A program made the translations under genes and the position numbers. This document shows, in pieces, positions 62,031-64,000 of a stretch of DNA of 64,000 nt; the first letter of the stretch is position 1, and every line of letters starts with the position of its first letter. The notes below the pieces were generated by a model. That model was not told where the DNA came from, searched no databases, and was given only the letters and a program-made list of their open reading frames with translations. The stretch comes from Aulostomus chinensis (lineage: Eukaryota; Chordata; Actinopteri; Syngnathiformes; Aulostomidae). The stretch is taken from positions 13,055,027 to 13,119,026 of the forward strand of contig JBBMOA010000017.1 in NCBI GenBank assembly GCA_037954235.1. Reading direction: 5' to 3'.

Positions 62031-64000
62031 CGCAAGGCAAGGCAAGGCGATTTTATTTGTAGAGCCCGTTTTCACAAACAGTTTGTCTCAAAGGGCTTCA
62101 CATGGCATCATAACAACATCCTCTGCCCTTAGACCCTCACATCGACTGAGGAAAAACTCCATAGAAAACCCTTTTAACAGGGAAAAATCTGAGAAACCTC
62201 AGGGTGAGCAACAGAGGAGGGATCCCTCACCCAGGACGGACAGACGTGCAGTAGATGTTGTTATAGAGAAGAAAACAGTTTATAATACACAATGTGGGAA
62301 ACATGGAAATGTTAATAACAGTTGAAGAAGGAAGCTTCTGGTAGGGGAGGCAGGGAGAGCAAGCCAGCTTGATGGGGGGCTGGATTGCAGACTGGTTCAT
62401 GGGAGGGGAGCGCAGGCCAGTGTAACAGCAGGGAAAAAAGGGGGAGGGGTAGGGGGGGCGATGCAGGCGGCGGTTGGTGCAGACAGATGGAACTCCAGTG
62501 GATCTGTGGAAACACAGAGAGACTGTGAGACACCAAGGCCAAACTACAAAGTGCAACAAGTAGTGGTAGTGACAGTTCCAAAATGTGCAGGTAGGAGAGG
62601 AGGAGAGAGGAGAGGGCTCCATGTGACCAGATGTGTCCCCCAGCAGTCTAAGCTTATAGTAGCATAGCTATAAATGGTTCAGAGCTGAACGAGCCCTAAC
62701 TGAAAGCTCTGTCATAAAGGAAGGTCTTAAGCCTAGACTTAAAAGTAGTCAGAGTGTCTGCCTCTCTGACCCATGGAGAGAGCTGGTTCCACAGTAAAGG
62801 AGCCCAGTAACTGAAGGCTCTACCTCCCAGTCTGTTTTTATTGATACTGGGAATCACTAAAAGACCTGCATTCTGGGAGCGGAGTGCTCTGGTAGGACAA
62901 TAAGGAATAATGAGTTCTTTCAAATAGGATGGAGCTTTATCAATAATTGCCTTATAAGTCAGCAGAAGGATTTTGAAGTCAATTCTAGATCCTACAGGAA
63001 GCCAGTGGAGAGAAGCTAAAGTGGGAGAGAGAGTGTTCTCTCTTCTTAACTCCCGTCAAAACCCTCGCTGCAGCGTTCTGGACTTGCTGGAGACTCTTTA
63101 GCGAGTTTTTGGGACATCCTGACAGGAGAGAGTTGCAGTAGTCCAGCCTAGAAGTGATAAATGCATGCACCAGTTTCTCAGCATCACTCTGGGAAAGTAT
63201 AGTCCTAATCTTAGCGATACTGCGCAGATGGAAGAAGGTGGTCCTAGTCACATGCTTTATGTGGGAGCTGAAGGATAGGTCCTGGTCAAAAATGACTCCC
63301 AAGTTTCCTTGTGGTTGTACTCTGGGTCAGGGTGATGCCATCGAGAGTAGCGATGTGATTAGAGAGTGTGTCCCTGAGGTGTTTAGGTCCAAACACGATG
63401 ACCTCAGTTTTATCTGAATTCAGTAGTAAGAAGTTAGAAGACATCCAGGATTTAATATTTTTCAGGCAGTCTTGCAGATGAGTAAACTGGCTTGTGTCGT
63501 CTGGCTCCATCGACAAGTAGAGTTGCGTGTCATCCGTATAACAGGGAAAGTTGATTGAGTGCTTCCGGATTATGTCACCTAATGGGAGCATGTAAAGAGT
63601 GAAGAGAACTGGTCCTAAAACTGAACCCTGTGGTACACCATATGTAACTCTGCTATACTCTGAATGGTTGTTATTAACATTAACAAACTGAAACCTGTCA
63701 GATGAGTATGACTTAAACCATTTTAGGGCAGGTCCTTTAATCCTAATTTCATGGTCTAGTTGTCTGTAGCAGGATGCTGTGGTCGATGGTGTCAAATGCA
63801 GCACTGAGGTCCAAAAGTAAAAAATACAGAGACGAGACCTCTGTCTGAAGCTATAAGATCATTAGAGACTTTGACCAATGCTGTTTCAGTGCTATGGTGT
63901 TCCCTGAATCCAGACTGGAAGGCTTCAAAGAGCTCGTTGCTGTGCAGGTGTTCATGTAGCTGCTCCAGGACAACCTTCTCAAGGATCTTGGAGATGTAGG
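62031..64000 (-). mobile_element. L2-type LINE, reverse transcriptase half and 3' end
   Basis: Read on the minus strand from the right edge: ISKILEKVVLEQLHEHL, FQSGFREHHSTETALVKV, then after frameshifts GVPQGSVLGPVLF, the catalytic box as YTDDTQLYLSM, NSDKTEVIVFG, RLDYCNSLLSGCP and the C-terminal FKSRLKTFLYDRAFS ending at 62696. A non-coding 3' region of about 660 bp ends in CCTTG repeats (plus strand gcaaggcaaggcaaggc at about 62032-62048). The motif set fits the L2 clade of fish LINEs. At least three frame breaks are present, near 63820, 63300 and 63000. The 5' part is beyond the window. Confidence 0.85.
63286..63804 (-). pseudogene. L2 reverse transcriptase, longest open piece
   Basis: 172 residues covering the palm: GPALKWFKSYSSDRF, GVPQGSVLGPVLFTLYMLPL, CYTDDTQLYLSMEPDD and SDKTEVIVFGPKHL. 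The usual YADD active site is YTDD: both aspartates are kept but Ala is replaced by Thr. The frame shifts at the junction with the following GVIFDQDLSF segment, so no functional enzyme is encoded. Confidence 0.85.

Larger units (their letters stand above)
58214..64000 (+). other. nrdc: nrdc intron 12, open to the right edge
   Basis: At least 5.8 kb. The left 3.8 kb is AT-rich and unassigned apart from a G run near 60281-60292. From 62031 it is filled by an antisense L2-type LINE. Confidence 0.75.

Overview
The window looks like vertebrate, most likely teleost (ray-finned fish), nuclear DNA. It carries two intron-containing genes whose products match vertebrate neuronal and protease families. 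Dinucleotide microsatellites are dense, mostly CA/GT and GA/CT. The mobile-element mix (tRNA-headed SINEs ending in GGAT repeats, an L2-type LINE, Tc1 and hAT transposons) is typical of fish genomes. I cannot name the species.

Layout. Positions 1-16483 are non-coding: a SINE near 1 kb, a second tRNA-headed SINE near 4.7 kb, many microsatellites, and the presumed 3' UTR of the first gene at the right end. Positions 16484-30775 (minus strand) hold a complete slitrk3-like gene of six coding exons predicting 965 residues: signal peptide, two LRR blocks, one transmembrane helix and a cytoplasmic tail with 15 glutamines. Positions 30776-40245 are a head-to-head intergenic region with GA/CT tracts, a GC-rich patch that may hold the slitrk3 promoter, and a CCAAT-type promoter for the second gene. 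From 40246 the plus strand carries nardilysin (nrdc). Twelve exons up to 58213 encode the first 457 residues, including the acidic domain and the zinc site. The rest, roughly 60% of a normal nardilysin, lies beyond the right edge.

The nrdc introns are the main transposon store. Intron 1 has three copies of one SINE family. Intron 3 has a decayed Tc1-type element with a hAT element inserted in it, marked by a clean 8-bp target duplication. Intron 4 has the front end of a non-LTR retrotransposon. Intron 12 has the reverse-transcriptase half of an L2-type LINE running off the right edge.

The genes are not a pathway unit. SLITRK3 is a postsynaptic adhesion protein and nardilysin a zinc endopeptidase; they are simply divergent neighbours. 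The observations I rate highest are these: the slitrk3 coding region, uninterrupted in human, is cut by five introns; the intron boundaries show duplicated junction sequence; nrdc has an open, presequence-like N-terminal extension without an ATG; and a TG repeat serves as the 3' splice-site tract of the nrdc zinc-site exon.
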